Position numbers and translations under genes: made by a program
Shown here: positions 48,963-57,403 of the stretch, piece by piece
Position numbering within the stretch: position 1 is the first letter of the stretch
Layout: the number at the start of each line of letters is the position of its first letter
The notes under the pieces: generated by a model
Told to the model about the DNA's origin: nothing
The model's database searches: none
The model's input: the letters and a program-made list of their open reading frames with translations, nothing else
From: Amaurobius ferox
Taxonomy: Eukaryota; Arthropoda; Arachnida; Araneae; Amaurobiidae
Reading direction: 5' to 3'
DNA: 64,000 bases
Assembly (NCBI GenBank): GCA_951213105.1
Contig: OX578153.1
Span: forward strand, 53,474,520-53,538,519

Positions 48963-50266
48963 GATATGGAAAAGCAAATAATAAATATATGAAAAATTAT
49001 GATAAAAGTAAAGAATCCAATTATTTAATGTATTTAGATGCTAATAATTTATATGGATGGGCTATGAGTCAATATTTACCATATGGAGAATTTAAATGGT
49101 GTAATGATTATGAAAACGTTAAACGCGAATTATATAATAATAAAATAAAAGATGAGATTGGATATATATTTGAAATTAGTTTAAGATATCCAAAAGAGTT
49201 ACATGATTATCATTCAATTTTACCATTATGTCCTGAAAATAGAATTCCTGAAAATTCGAAACAAGGTAAGTTATTAACAACTTTACATGATAAAGAGAAA
49301 TATGTAGTACATTATAGAAGTTTAAAACAATATTTGAAAATGGGTTTAAAGGCTGTAAGAGTACATAGAGTATTGCAATTTAAACAATCAAATTGGTTAA
49401 AAAAATATATAGATTTAAACACTGAAATGAGAAAGAAAGCTGCTAATGATTTTGAGAAAGATTTTTATAAATTAATGAATAATTCTATATTTGGAAAAAC
49501 AATGAAAGATATTAGAAAACGAATCGATGTAAGATTATGTTGTAATTATGATCAAGTTAAAAAATTAATTGCTAAACCTAATTTCAAATGTAGAACTATT
49601 TTTGATGAAAATTTGGTAGCTGTTCACATGAAAAAAACAAAACTATATTTTAATAAACCGATTTATGTTGGTATGAGTATATTAGATTTATCTAAACATT
49701 TAATGTATGATTTTCATTATAATGTTATGAAACCGAGATATAAAGATAATATTAAGTTATTATATATGGATACAGATAGTTTTATATATGATATTAAAAC
49801 AGATGACTTTTATGAAGATATGAAGTCTATGATTGATTATTTCGATACATCTGATTATCAAGTAAATAATCTGTATAATATGCCTAGATGTAATAAAAAA
49901 GTATTAGGTAAAATGAAAGATGAAAATAACGGTGTGATTATGGAAGAATTTGTAGGTTTAAGAAGTAAAATGTATTCAATAAGATTAGAAAAACAGAGTG
50001 TTGAAGATAAAAATTTTGAGATTAAGAAGTCTAAAGGTACTAAGACTAGTACCGTTAAAAACAGAATATCATTTGAAGATTATAAAGACTGTTTATTAAA
50101 TAAAAAAGATCAATATAGAACACAGAATTTAATTAGAAGTAAGAAACATGAATTGTATTCAATTCAAGTGAACAAGATAGCTTTATCAGCAAAAGATGAT
50201 AAAAGATTTATATTAGAAGATGGTATGAATACTAGAGCTTTAGGACAGTATAAAAATGTTTACTAA
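48963..50266 (+). pseudogene. polB: DNA polymerase B, palm and C-terminus
   Basis: The catalytic domain, open from just after the SINE to 50,266 (first Met at 48,989). Motif numbers count from that Met: motif A YLDANNLYGWAM with catalytic Asp 17; motif B KLMNNSIFGK at 161-170; motif C YMDTDSF with Asp 261/Asp 263. The order and the LYG in motif A are those of protein-primed family B polymerases (phi29/adenovirus/Polinton type). The C-terminus holds KKHELYSIQVNK and a DDKRFI...ALGQ block typical of Polinton polymerases. All catalytic residues are present; loss of function comes from the upstream frameshift and SINE pair. It shares a 3-nt junction (TAA TAA ATG) with the next gene. Confidence 0.95.
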
Positions 50267-50269
50267 TAA

Positions 50270-50503
50270 ATGGATGAGTGCTTAGGTGATATTCGAGCTT
50301 TAAATTTTACAAATTCTGAAGAAATTTACTATATGACTTATCTTTGTAATGAATTGTATGATATAAAATATGATAAAAAACTATTATCAGAAAGTTTTCA
50401 AAGATTGACTGAATTAATTGAAAAAGAAGAAAATGAAGATATTAAATTGAAAGGATTAGGAGTTTTATATGTTATTTCAAAGAATTTATTCTATTGGTCA
50501 TGA
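50270..50503 (+). CDS. Small helical hypothetical protein (77 aa)
   Basis: Unrecognised. The protein is acidic in the middle (EKEENEDIK) and predicted largely helical, with no Cys pairs, membrane segment or signal. It starts in TAATAAATGG directly after the polymerase stop and ends about 110 bp before a G/C-run hairpin. It is the last gene before that hairpin, so it may close the polymerase transcription unit. Role unknown. Confidence 0.55.
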   Translation: MDECLGDIRALNFTNSEEIYYMTYLCNELYDIKYDKKLLSESFQRLTELIEKEENEDIKLKGLGVLYVISKNLFYWS

Positions 50504-50611
50504 ATTTATAAAAACTAAGATGATTTATATCCTACTCTAAATATTGTACCTTAATCAATATATGATTTTTTTAAATATTGTTTATAATAACTATTTTATC
50601 TGTATAATTCA

Positions 50612-50635
50612 GGGGGGGGGATGACTATCCCCCCC
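50612..50635. terminator. G9/C7 hairpin between gene units
   Basis: A run of nine G, the loop ATGACTAT, then seven C, in DNA that is otherwise strongly AT-rich. The same kind of hairpin marks the inner edge of both TIRs. It may mark the end of the left gene unit; function is inferred only from position. Confidence 0.45.
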
Positions 50636-50671
50636 TATAATGTTATTTATAAAAAAAATGTTTACTAATAA

Positions 50672-50956
50672 ATGGAAGAGTTCAATAGACTGAGAGGTTA
50701 TCCCAAGACGTTTAAATTAAATGATTTATATCCTGGGGAATATGATCTAATATCATTGAAAAAAATTAAAACAAAATATGGAAATACAGTAATCGCAAAG
50801 TTATATGTGGAAGGTATAGAAAAAGATTATTATCTAGCATATAAACACGGTATACTTTCTGATGAATCTATATATGAAATCAATAAAGGAAGATATATAT
50901 TTAAGTATTCAGGTATGATTAATGATAAATATGAATATGAATTAGAGAAAGCTTAA
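50672..50956 (+). CDS. Small OB-fold-like protein, left paralogue (94 aa)
   Basis: Strand-rich, with LNDLYPGEYDLISLKKIKTKYGNTVIAKLYVEG in its first half (given in two parts: LNDLYPGEYDLISLKK and IKTKYGNTVIAKL). The pattern of short beta strands with a TKYG turn recalls small OB-like single-stranded-DNA-binding proteins often seen in animal Polintons; this is a family impression, not proof. It begins in TTTACTAATAAATGG and follows the G/C hairpin. A decayed second copy with the same upstream DNA lies at the other end of the element (60,729-60,964). The minus-strand integrase gene ends 66 bp downstream, so the two units converge here. Confidence 0.65.
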   Translation: MEEFNRLRGYPKTFKLNDLYPGEYDLISLKKIKTKYGNTVIAKLYVEGIEKDYYLAYKHGILSDESIYEINKGRYIFKYSGMINDKYEYELEKA

Positions 50957-51022
50957 ATTTTATATTCTTAACATCTTTAAAACTATCTATAGATATTATA
51001 TTATTTTCTTCCGTTTTTTTTA

Positions 51023-52040
51023 TCATGACAATATATTTGATGTCCAACTATTAAATTCATCTGGATATCCTAGCCATTTTACAAAATACTTATTTCCTTT
51101 CTTTTTTATGATTTTTTCAATTTTATATACATCATCTTTTTTATTATATTTTACCATTTCATTTTCATAAAAAGTTCCTTCAATTTCTTTACTGTTTAAA
51201 TCTTTTAATCGATAAGTAATTGGATCTGTTTTCAATACTTCAGAAACTATAAAAATCTCTTCAGTAAATGTAGAATCATCTACTTTCCTGAATGTTTTCT
51301 TAATTGTAGATATTCTAACACTATCTCCTATCTTAAATTTAGGTTTTTTCATGATCTTTTTAGTATATAAATTTTTATAAACTTGAGATTCATTTTCTCT
51401 AGCCTCAACAGGTGTCATTTTTATTGATCTATGATATGAATTGTTATAATTTTTAAGTAATTTGGGTAATACATCAATATATCTTTTAGTATTGTTAGCA
51501 TGCATATATTTTATAATTTTTTCTCTTATACTTCTATTAAATCTCTCAGCTATTGCAGATTTTATTTCTTTATTTTTAGTTGTAAACCAATGTATATTAT
51601 TATCTTTAAATAATTTTTGTGTCTGTTTTCCTGTAAATTCAGTACCTTCATCTGTCAAAATAAATTTTGGTATTCTTTCTTTAAAAACTTGTTTAAAACC
51701 TTGTACTACTTCTTCAGATGTTTTTCTTTTTATAGGAAAAGCCCAAGCATATTTATTAAAAGCATCTATAACCGTTAACAAATAATTAGTTCCATAATTA
51801 TATTTGCTATAATTTTTTATAAATAACAAATCAGCGTCAAATTGATTATTACTGTTTGGAACATAAACTCTTCTTCTTTTAAATTTACGAATGACAGGTT
51901 TATATCTAGTATATATCATCTTGTTCATGTAAAAATTCTTCAACATTAGGTAACCCTGTTTTTCTTTTCAATTCATTAATTCCACAATAACCTGTTTCTG
52001 GATTATAATAGACCTCTTTTAAATTCCTAAAAAAGTATTC
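51023..52040 (-). pseudogene. int: Polinton integrase with C-terminal chromodomain
   Basis: A retroviral-type DDE integrase that inserts the element and makes the 6-bp duplication. The open frame 51,023-51,946 (307 codons) carries the catalytic core: Asp 39 in FDADLLF, Asp 99 in LTDEGTEF and Glu 134 in AIAERFNR, a D-D35-E spacing with all three residues present. The C-terminus (about 266-305) is a chromodomain (YKIEKIIKKKGNKYFVKWLG, then WTSNIL), as in many Polintons. The N-terminal part continues upstream in a different frame to about 52,040 (YYNPETGYCGINELKRKTGL), with a frameshift near 51,930 and no clear start codon. Convergent with the left block; last gene of the minus block. Confidence 0.92.
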
Positions 52041-52180
52041 TTTTTACTTCCACAAATAGTACAGATACCTTTACCAACTGGTTTATTATTTTTAGAAGTA
52101 GTTTTATGATAATTTTTAGTTGGGGTTTTATCTTTACACTTGACACAATATATAGAAAGACCTAATCCAAAAGTTTTTTA
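52019..52180 (-). pseudogene. Zinc-ribbon segment downstream of PLA2 domain
   Basis: Minus-strand reading shows YCVKCKDKTPTKN and GKGICTICGSKKNTF, a pair of C-x2-C knuckles about 30 residues apart, the pattern of the short DUF5679-like zinc ribbons common in animal Polintons. There is no start codon. Its frame runs directly out of the end of the PLA2-like gene through an A-run, with the conserved KxxFGLG stretch encoded just before it. I infer one PLA2-zinc-ribbon protein split by a one-base indel. It ends at TAA 52,019-52,021 and overlaps the upstream part of the integrase frame. Confidence 0.65.
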
Positions 52181-52494
52181 ACTTTAATAATAGGTTTAAT
52201 AATTCCTCTAGCTAATCTTTCTTGAAATGTTGGATCTTGTATAGCATTTAAATTATCTATTAATTTTTGATCAGCAACATGTCTCAGTTTTGTATCTTTT
52301 GTTTTATTGTAATCAATATCATGTTCTTTACATGCTTTATCAACTCTATTTATTCCAGGATCACCTCTTTTTAATCTTTTTTTTAATTTTGTATTTGGAC
52401 CACAATATTGATATCCTGGTAAATGCATTTCTGGAAGATTTACTTTATCTTGTATCCATCCAACAATATCACCACCTTTCTTTTTACAAACCAT
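52162..52494 (-). CDS. Phospholipase A2-like domain protein
   Basis: A compact PLA2 of the parvovirus VP1u type, found in many Polintons and thought to help virions breach endosomal membrane. It shows HLPGYQYCGPNTKL, the calcium-loop region (canonical YCGPG has Asn for the last Gly here), and ACKEHDIDY with the His-Asp catalytic pair. A helical tail follows (RHVADQKLIDNL). The N-terminus is short and basic (MVCKKKGGDIVGW) with a GG that could be a protease site. It starts in AAATAAATGG, where TAA is the stop of the preceding gene. The frame ends soon after an A-run that probably removes its normal C-terminus. Catalytic residues look intact; activity is doubtful because of the Gly to Asn change. 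Confidence 0.88.
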   Translation of the reverse strand: MVCKKKGGDIVGWIQDKVNLPEMHLPGYQYCGPNTKLKKRLKRGDPGINRVDKACKEHDIDYNKTKDTKLRHVADQKLIDNLNAIQDPTFQERLARGIIKPIIKVKKLLD

Positions 52495-52884
52495 TTATTT
52501 ATTTAGAAATTTATATCCATTCAATTGCATTTGTTTTACGTATTTTTCAACTGGATTAAATTTTAAACTTTTTATGAAATCCTTTTAACACATATAAATT
52601 TCTTCTTCTGTCATATCCTTAGCTTTAAACGAATTAATGAGTTCTTTATAAAAATTATAACAATGTCTATATTCTTCTTTCCTTTCTACAATTTTTAATA
52701 TAAGATCTATGGCTTCTACTATACCAACTGATAAACTTAAAAATGCAAGAGGTAGAAAGGCTATTGCTGATAAACCTGTTCCACTTAGAATAACCTTACT
52801 TACTGATAATGAAATACTTATCTTTTGATACAAATTTCTACTCTTTCTGTAAACATATAATCTTTTTTCTAAATATACATCCAT
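52495..52884 (-). pseudogene. Small hydrophobic/helical protein with internal stop
   Basis: Codes for about 129 residues if the single in-frame TAA at 52,585-52,587 is ignored. A basic N-terminus (EKRLYVYRKSRNLYQK) precedes a long hydrophobic stretch, about residues 26-66 (VILSGTGLSAIAFLPLAFL and SLSVGIVEAIDLIL). A charged helical tail follows. Small proteins with a glycine-rich hydrophobic core followed by a helical tail are common beside the packaging ATPase and PLA2 genes of animal Polintons; their role in the virion is unknown. The start ATG directly abuts the ATPase stop (TAAATG), and its own full-length stop abuts the PLA2 start in the same way. Confidence 0.6.
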
Positions 52885-53603
52885 TTATATAGGATTAAAT
52901 TTTTTCCTGTATCTCATTTCAGGATTCACTAAATCTAACATAAAAAAATCATATTTTTCTTGAACACTTTTATTATACATTTGTTTGAATTCTTCAGTAC
53001 TTAATAAACCATCTATCTCTCTTATAATCTGTTGAATTTCTTTAGATTGTAGAGTGAAAAATATATCGTAATTACAGTTCCTTCTTATATTGATAGGTGT
53101 TAAATAATATGACTGAGTTAAATAAATAAAGGATGCGTTTTTCTTTCTACCTCTAATAAATAATTCTTCGATGTTTTTTTGATCTTTCTCAATCACACAA
53201 TCATCAAAAATAACTAAATTCTTTAATGTAGGATTTAAATCATCTACAGTAATAAAATTATGATCTGAAGAAAATAATACTTTTTTTTGAATTTATCATA
53301 TAATTTTAATAATCTTTTCTTATTCTTTATATTCTTACATTTCAAAATATCTTCTCTTTCTATATCTTCAAACAATGTTTATTTTTCTTGTAATTTAGAA
53401 TATTTAGGTTCGTATAAATCTTTTGTACATATATATAATGTATTAAAAAATAATAAATCATAAATCAAATTTAACAGTAAATTTGTTTTACCTGAACCTG
53501 AAGATCCTACTATAAGTAATCTAAATGGATGTTTAGGTAACAAAGGATGTTGTTTAGGATCAGGTAATTCTTCTGGTTCTGTGTAATCTTTAATTTTTAT
53601 CAT
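52885..53603 (-). pseudogene. FtsK/HerA-type DNA-packaging ATPase
   Basis: The genome-packaging ATPase of the Polinton/adintovirus virion. The first 74 codons (53,603-53,379) include the Walker A motif GSSGSGKT (residues 33-40). An in-frame TAA at 53,379-53,381 follows, then the frame continues, and a frameshift in a T-run near 53,285 leads into the last part (53,270-52,885). That part holds Walker B NLVIFDDCVI and the conserved TPINIRRNCNYDIFF. Motif order and spacing fit the small viral A32/FtsK-HerA branch. There are two separate lesions, so no full-length enzyme can be made. It is the first gene of the minus block; its upstream region is shared with the divergent right block. Confidence 0.9.
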
Positions 53604-53659
53604 AATTTACTAGCAGTAAAAATAAAATTTGCTGCAGTAAAAAAATTAATATTATATAA
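53604..53659. promoter_or_regulatory. Divergent promoter region
   Basis: Only 56 bp separate the starts of the minus block (ATPase) and the right plus block. The sequence is A/T-rich with two GCAGTAAAAA(T/A) copies (GCAGTAAAAATAAA and GCAGTAAAAAAATTAA), and TATATAAATG at the plus-strand start. It must serve transcription both ways unless promoters lie inside genes. Confidence 0.55.
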
Positions 53660-54031
53660 ATGAACTTAGAAAAAGAACGGAAACACAAGTTTTTAAAGCA
53701 AATAAAAGATTCAATTAAAATAGTAAAAATAGAAAAAGAAATAAGAAAGTATAATGAAGATCAACTAAAAGAAAAAATAGGTATTCAAAAGACCTTAGAG
53801 GAATTTCATAAACCAGTCACTCAAGAAATTGAAAAATATGAAAAATCAAATAAAGAAGTTGTGAAAAGTATTCAAAATGTTGTAGAAAATATTACATTTC
53901 CATCTATAGAAGAGCCTATTGAAGCTGTGAAAGAATTAGTATCTTATACTTATGATATGGATCAAAATTTAAATTTAAAATATTTAAAAGAAGAAAAATT
54001 ATACAGACCGTCAGTATTTTTAAACGATTAA
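53660..54031 (+). CDS. Coiled-coil hypothetical protein (123 aa)
   Basis: Charged and helix-rich with Lys/Glu heptad-like runs (KEIRKYNEDQLKEKIG, EIEKYEKSNKEVVKS), so a coiled coil over about residues 10-85 is likely. The last third is less charged. It starts in TATATAAATG. In the same frame after the TAA, coding-like sequence (EKLEEMYGRAKQLKEG) continues for 24 codons. The real gene may therefore have been longer, or the region belongs to the next broken ORF. It occupies the position of the structural gene often seen before the protease in Polintons; I cannot align it to any of them. Confidence 0.55.
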   Translation: MNLEKERKHKFLKQIKDSIKIVKIEKEIRKYNEDQLKEKIGIQKTLEEFHKPVTQEIEKYEKSNKEVVKSIQNVVENITFPSIEEPIEAVKELVSYTYDMDQNLNLKYLKEEKLYRPSVFLND

Positions 54032-54049
54032 GAAAAATTAGAGGAGATG

Positions 54050-54417
54050 TATGGAAGAGCTAAACAGTTAAAAGAAGGATTATCTAAGAAAAGAGCAACT
54101 TAAAAAGTACAATTTCTAGGGCTAAAAATTTTTCAGAGGAGGAATTAAACCAGAAAAAGAATGATATAAAAGAAATTAAAAATAAAGAAAATATGTTGCA
54201 AAATTATATGCATAGATTAAATATGATTCGAAGTAGTAAAGAAATGAAGGTGGGTAAAGGATTGAATGTATTATCAAATTTAACAGAAAAAATATGTAAC
54301 GGAAGTAAATCAAAGAAATTGTATAATCAAGTAACTTTATTGTTAGATATGTTATTAAAAAATAAAGAAAAGACTTATAATGATGTACAACGATATCATA
54401 AACAATTTCTCTGTTAA
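54050..54417 (+). pseudogene. Broken coiled-coil ORF
   Basis: A plausible start at 54,050 runs only a few codons to a stop. In the same frame further charged helical sequence follows, and after a shift near 54,105-54,120 the frame is open through ISRAKNFSEEELNQKKND to TAA at 54,415-54,417 (first Met at 54,193). The open part (74 codons from that Met) is helical and basic, with KSKKLYNQVTLLLDMLLKN. At least one stop and one shift break it. It sits between the coiled-coil ORF and the protease and shares the TAATAAATG junction with the protease. Function unknown. Confidence 0.5.
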
Positions 54418-54420
54418 TAA

Positions 54421-55239
54421 ATGATAAAATATAAAGTTTATTTGAGTGAAGGTCAGAAAAATAAACTTAAATCAGCTTTTAAAAATAAAGTAGAAGTAAC
54501 ATTACAAATAGATAAATCTAAAACTCCTAATCATGAGATGTGTTTAACTAAAACTCAAATTAATCATATTAATGATAAAAAAAGAATTACAATCAGTAAA
54601 ACTCAATTAGATAAAAATGGAGGATTTTTACCATTTCTAGCGGCACTTATACCCTCTTTAATAACCGCTGCTAAATTAGCAGTTCCAGCATTAGCAACAG
54701 GTGCTTTATCTGGATTAGCTAGTTCAGCTGTGCAAAAAAAGGGGTCTGGGAAAAAAAAAAAAACTTGGAAAGGGAATATATCAACAATGGGAATTAGCGA
54801 CAAAATGATTATAGAAAATATGAAAAATGAAAAAGGATTTAGAGGTGTGTTTACCTCCGATTTATTACCTAAAACAATAGGAAAATTTGAAAATGGAATC
54901 ATTAATTTAGATGTATCAACAGGTCCCGGAACTCATTGGGTTTGTTATTATAATGATCCTAAATATAAATATGTGGAATATTTTGATCCGTTTGGTGAAT
55001 ATGACAATATGAAGAAGGACTACATTCCTAAAAATATTAAATCATTTCTTGTTACATCCAATAAAAAAATAGGTTATAATGATAGTTTCTTACAGAAACC
55101 TTCATCTGTGAAATGTGGTATATTTTGTATGAAATATATAAGAGAAAGGAATAAAGGTATATCACCTAAAAATGTTCTCAAATCATTTCCTACACAAAAA
55201 CCTAGTGACTATAATGAAAATTTTGTTATGTATAAATGA
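54421..55239 (+). CDS. pro: Adenain-like cysteine protease fused to a basic/hydrophobic N-terminal domain
   Basis: The virion-maturation protease of the Polinton/adenovirus type. Catalytic residues are all visible: His 172 in GTHWVCYY, Asp 189 in YFDPFG, Gln 225 and Cys 232 in KCGIFC. The seven-residue Gln-Cys spacing is that of adenain. The first 60 residues repeat a short strand-helix pattern (LTKTQINHINDKKRI, ISKTQLDKN). A hydrophobic alanine/leucine-rich stretch follows (FLPFLAALIPSLITAAKLAV, about 69-105) and then a basic linker (KKGSGKKKKTWKG). That N-terminal part resembles a separate capsid-associated, possibly membrane-active protein fused to the protease. The gene is intact. The next gene overlaps its stop (ATG inside TATAAATGATA). 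Confidence 0.93.
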   Translation: MIKYKVYLSEGQKNKLKSAFKNKVEVTLQIDKSKTPNHEMCLTKTQINHINDKKRITISKTQLDKNGGFLPFLAALIPSLITAAKLAVPALATGALSGLASSAVQKKGSGKKKKTWKGNISTMGISDKMIIENMKNEKGFRGVFTSDLLPKTIGKFENGIINLDVSTGPGTHWVCYYNDPKYKYVEYFDPFGEYDNMKKDYIPKNIKSFLVTSNKKIGYNDSFLQKPSSVKCGIFCMKYIRERNKGISPKNVLKSFPTQKPSDYNENFVMYK

Positions 55240-55928
55240 TAATATTAAAATCTGAAGGTCATGAGAGATCAGAGGAATTTACTGTAAATTTTATTACACC
55301 TCTTAAAATAAAAAAATTAGCTTTACACTCATTCTCTATGGAAGTTTCCTGGTTTAATATAAGTAAGAATTATGGAAATAACATATTTAGATTGTATACA
55401 TTAGGCACAGATATAACAATTACTATCTCAAATGGTAATTATACTATAAGAGGATTAAATGAGTATATGATGAAAATATTCGGTGAGGATCCACCTGTCA
55501 AATTTGGTATTATTGAAGCAAGACAAAGAATATCTATTAAACTGAAAAATGGTTGGGTAATTGATTTTACAAAAAGTAACTTTCATAAAATTATAGGCTT
55601 TTTAAATCCTACATATGGAAGTTATGATGAAGAAACAGAGGTTGAAGGTGAACATATTGCTGATATATCTAATGGAAATGATAATATTTATATTCACTGT
55701 GATGTTGTAAAAGGATCTTTAATAAATGAATATAATTCAGAAGTTATATATTCTTTCACTAATAAAAACCCTCCAGGTAGTATAATTTCAAAAGAATTTA
55801 ATAATTGGATATTTTTTTCTGTTAAAGTGGATCCTGTTGAAAGAATAAAAATGAGGATTACTAATCAAAAAGGTGAATTAATAGATTTAAATAAAGGAGC
55901 TGTAGAATTTAATTTTATTTCTTCTTAA
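55236..55928 (+). CDS. Minor capsid (penton-like) protein
   Basis: A 230-residue, strand-rich protein matching the Polinton single jelly-roll penton protein. Features are LHSFSMEVSWFNISKN, a YTIRGLNEYMMKIF segment, IDFTKSNFHKIIGFLNP, a central IHCDVVKGSLINEYNSEVIY strand pair and a NPPGSII turn. Near the C-terminus come IRMRITNQ-type strands (KMRITNQKGELIDL). In these viruses it forms the pentameric vertex capsomer alongside the double jelly-roll major capsid protein. The start overlaps the protease stop by four bases, and the stop is followed by an AAATAAATG junction. There is no break; the gene looks intact. Confidence 0.88.
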   Translation: MIILKSEGHERSEEFTVNFITPLKIKKLALHSFSMEVSWFNISKNYGNNIFRLYTLGTDITITISNGNYTIRGLNEYMMKIFGEDPPVKFGIIEARQRISIKLKNGWVIDFTKSNFHKIIGFLNPTYGSYDEETEVEGEHIADISNGNDNIYIHCDVVKGSLINEYNSEVIYSFTNKNPPGSIISKEFNNWIFFSVKVDPVERIKMRITNQKGELIDLNKGAVEFNFISS

Positions 55929-55932
55929 ATAA

Positions 55933-56058
55933 ATGTATAGAAGAAAAAGTAAAAAAATACAAGGATTTTTAAAGGTTTTATTGAAACCTAAGAATATATT
56001 AAATGAAATATTTTCTATGAAAAAGAAAGGAGGTGGTTTAAAAATTCTTCCTAAATAA
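55933..56058 (+). CDS. 41-residue basic peptide with Gly-Gly-Gly
   Basis: A very short frame between the two capsid genes, starting in TTAAATAAATG and ending in TAA directly abutting the major capsid ATG. It is strongly basic (MYRRKSKKIQGF at the start, SMKKKGGGLKILPK at the end) with a hydrophobic middle (LKVLLKPKNILNEIF). Position, charge and the GGG near the C-terminus recall small adenovirus-like core or cement peptides cut by adenain at GG sites. That role is inference. Both its start and stop conform to the junction rule of the element, which supports it being a real gene despite its size. Confidence 0.6.
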   Translation: MYRRKSKKIQGFLKVLLKPKNILNEIFSMKKKGGGLKILPK

Positions 56059-57393
56059 ATGATTTATGATTTAAGTGATACTCGTTATTATTATAATGAT
56101 CACATTAAAAGTTATTAATTAAGAGAAATTCATCCAAAAGAACATAGTTCAGATGAGAATGCTACCTATGTTTTTCATATTAATGATACTAAAGCAAAAA
56201 TTTTATATTCTAGAGGATATCTTGAACTAAAATTAAAAATTACAAAAAATGATAAATCATCCATTGGAAACGAAAATGTGAGTCTGGTAAATGGCGGAGG
56301 TTTTATCAAAACTTTAAAAGTACATATAGGAGATACTGAAATTGAATCAAATACACAGTCAAATTTTTCAATCATGAATCATGTTTCAAGATTAATTCAT
56401 TATACTCCTGATTATGGAACATCACAAGCTCAAAATGAATTTTTTTATCTAGATACATCTGATTCAGCTGACCGTAATGAGTTCAAATATGATGGTACTT
56501 TAGAAGATACTACTAAAATAACTGAGTTTTTTAATAATTTGAAAATGAATAAAGATTATAACGAAGGATTCATAAAGAGATGGGAACTAACGAAAGATAG
56601 CAATGTTATTAAAATATGGACACCTTTAAAAGATATAATTGATTTCTTTAGAGAATATGAAAAGATAATTTCAGGTTTTGAAGTGAAAATAGAAATTCAA
56701 AGAAATGAAAATAAAAATATGATATATACTAATATAAGAAACGAAAATTATAAGGTAGTAGTTGAAGGTTTAACCTTACATTTACCTTATATAGAATTAA
56801 AAAATTCTGCAGAAAGTTTGTTTCTGGAATCATATCTATCTAATAAAGATATAGAGGTAAATTGGGATCGATATAGATTTAAGATGGTAGGCCCATATAG
56901 AAGCAACAGTGGATCTGTGACAGCAACTACAGCGTCAGATGAAGTTTTAAGTGTCTATGTTATTCCTCAATATGTTGAAAGAGATAATAATTATGAAAAA
57001 AATAATATGATATTTGATCATATAGATATGGCAGAATGCTGGTTGATGATTAATAATAAACAAGTTCCTCTTATGCGTTATAAAACAAATTTTGCCAATA
57101 AAGATTATATTCGAGTGTATGAAGCTCTTTTACATGAAGGACTTTACGATAATAATACAGAAACAGGACCTTTGATAAATAAGGAGAATTTTGGTAAAGT
57201 GTATCCTATTTTTCCTTTTGACTCATCAAATCATGAAAACTATACTGATTTAAATAATTTAGATATTGTATTTAATTGGATAACGAATAGTCAAAAGGAA
57301 TATAAGTTTTATTTTATTTTTAAAGAAAGAAAGAGATGCTTTATAAATTTAAAAAATAAAACTATAACAATGGTTAAGAGTTTAAAATCTTAA
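56059..57393 (+). pseudogene. mcp: Major capsid protein (double jelly-roll)
   Basis: The hexon-type capsid protein of Polintons. Starting at 56,059 in CCTAAATAAATG, 445 codons are open apart from one TAA at codon 20 (56,116-56,118). Beyond that the longest frame beginning with Met starts at 56,278. Family-like segments include NATYVFHINDTKAKILYSRG, LVNGGGFIKTLKVHIGDTEI, the YTPDYGTSQAQNEFFYLD loop, and VEGLTLHLPYIEL at the end of the first jelly roll. The second half has NWDRYRFKM, VYVIPQYVERDNN and FIFKERK. Length and order fit. The single nonsense change would prevent full-length synthesis unless it is a sequence error; the homologous reading upstream argues that 56,059 is the true start. 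Confidence 0.9.
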
Positions 57394-57403
57394 AATTAAA
57401 TAA

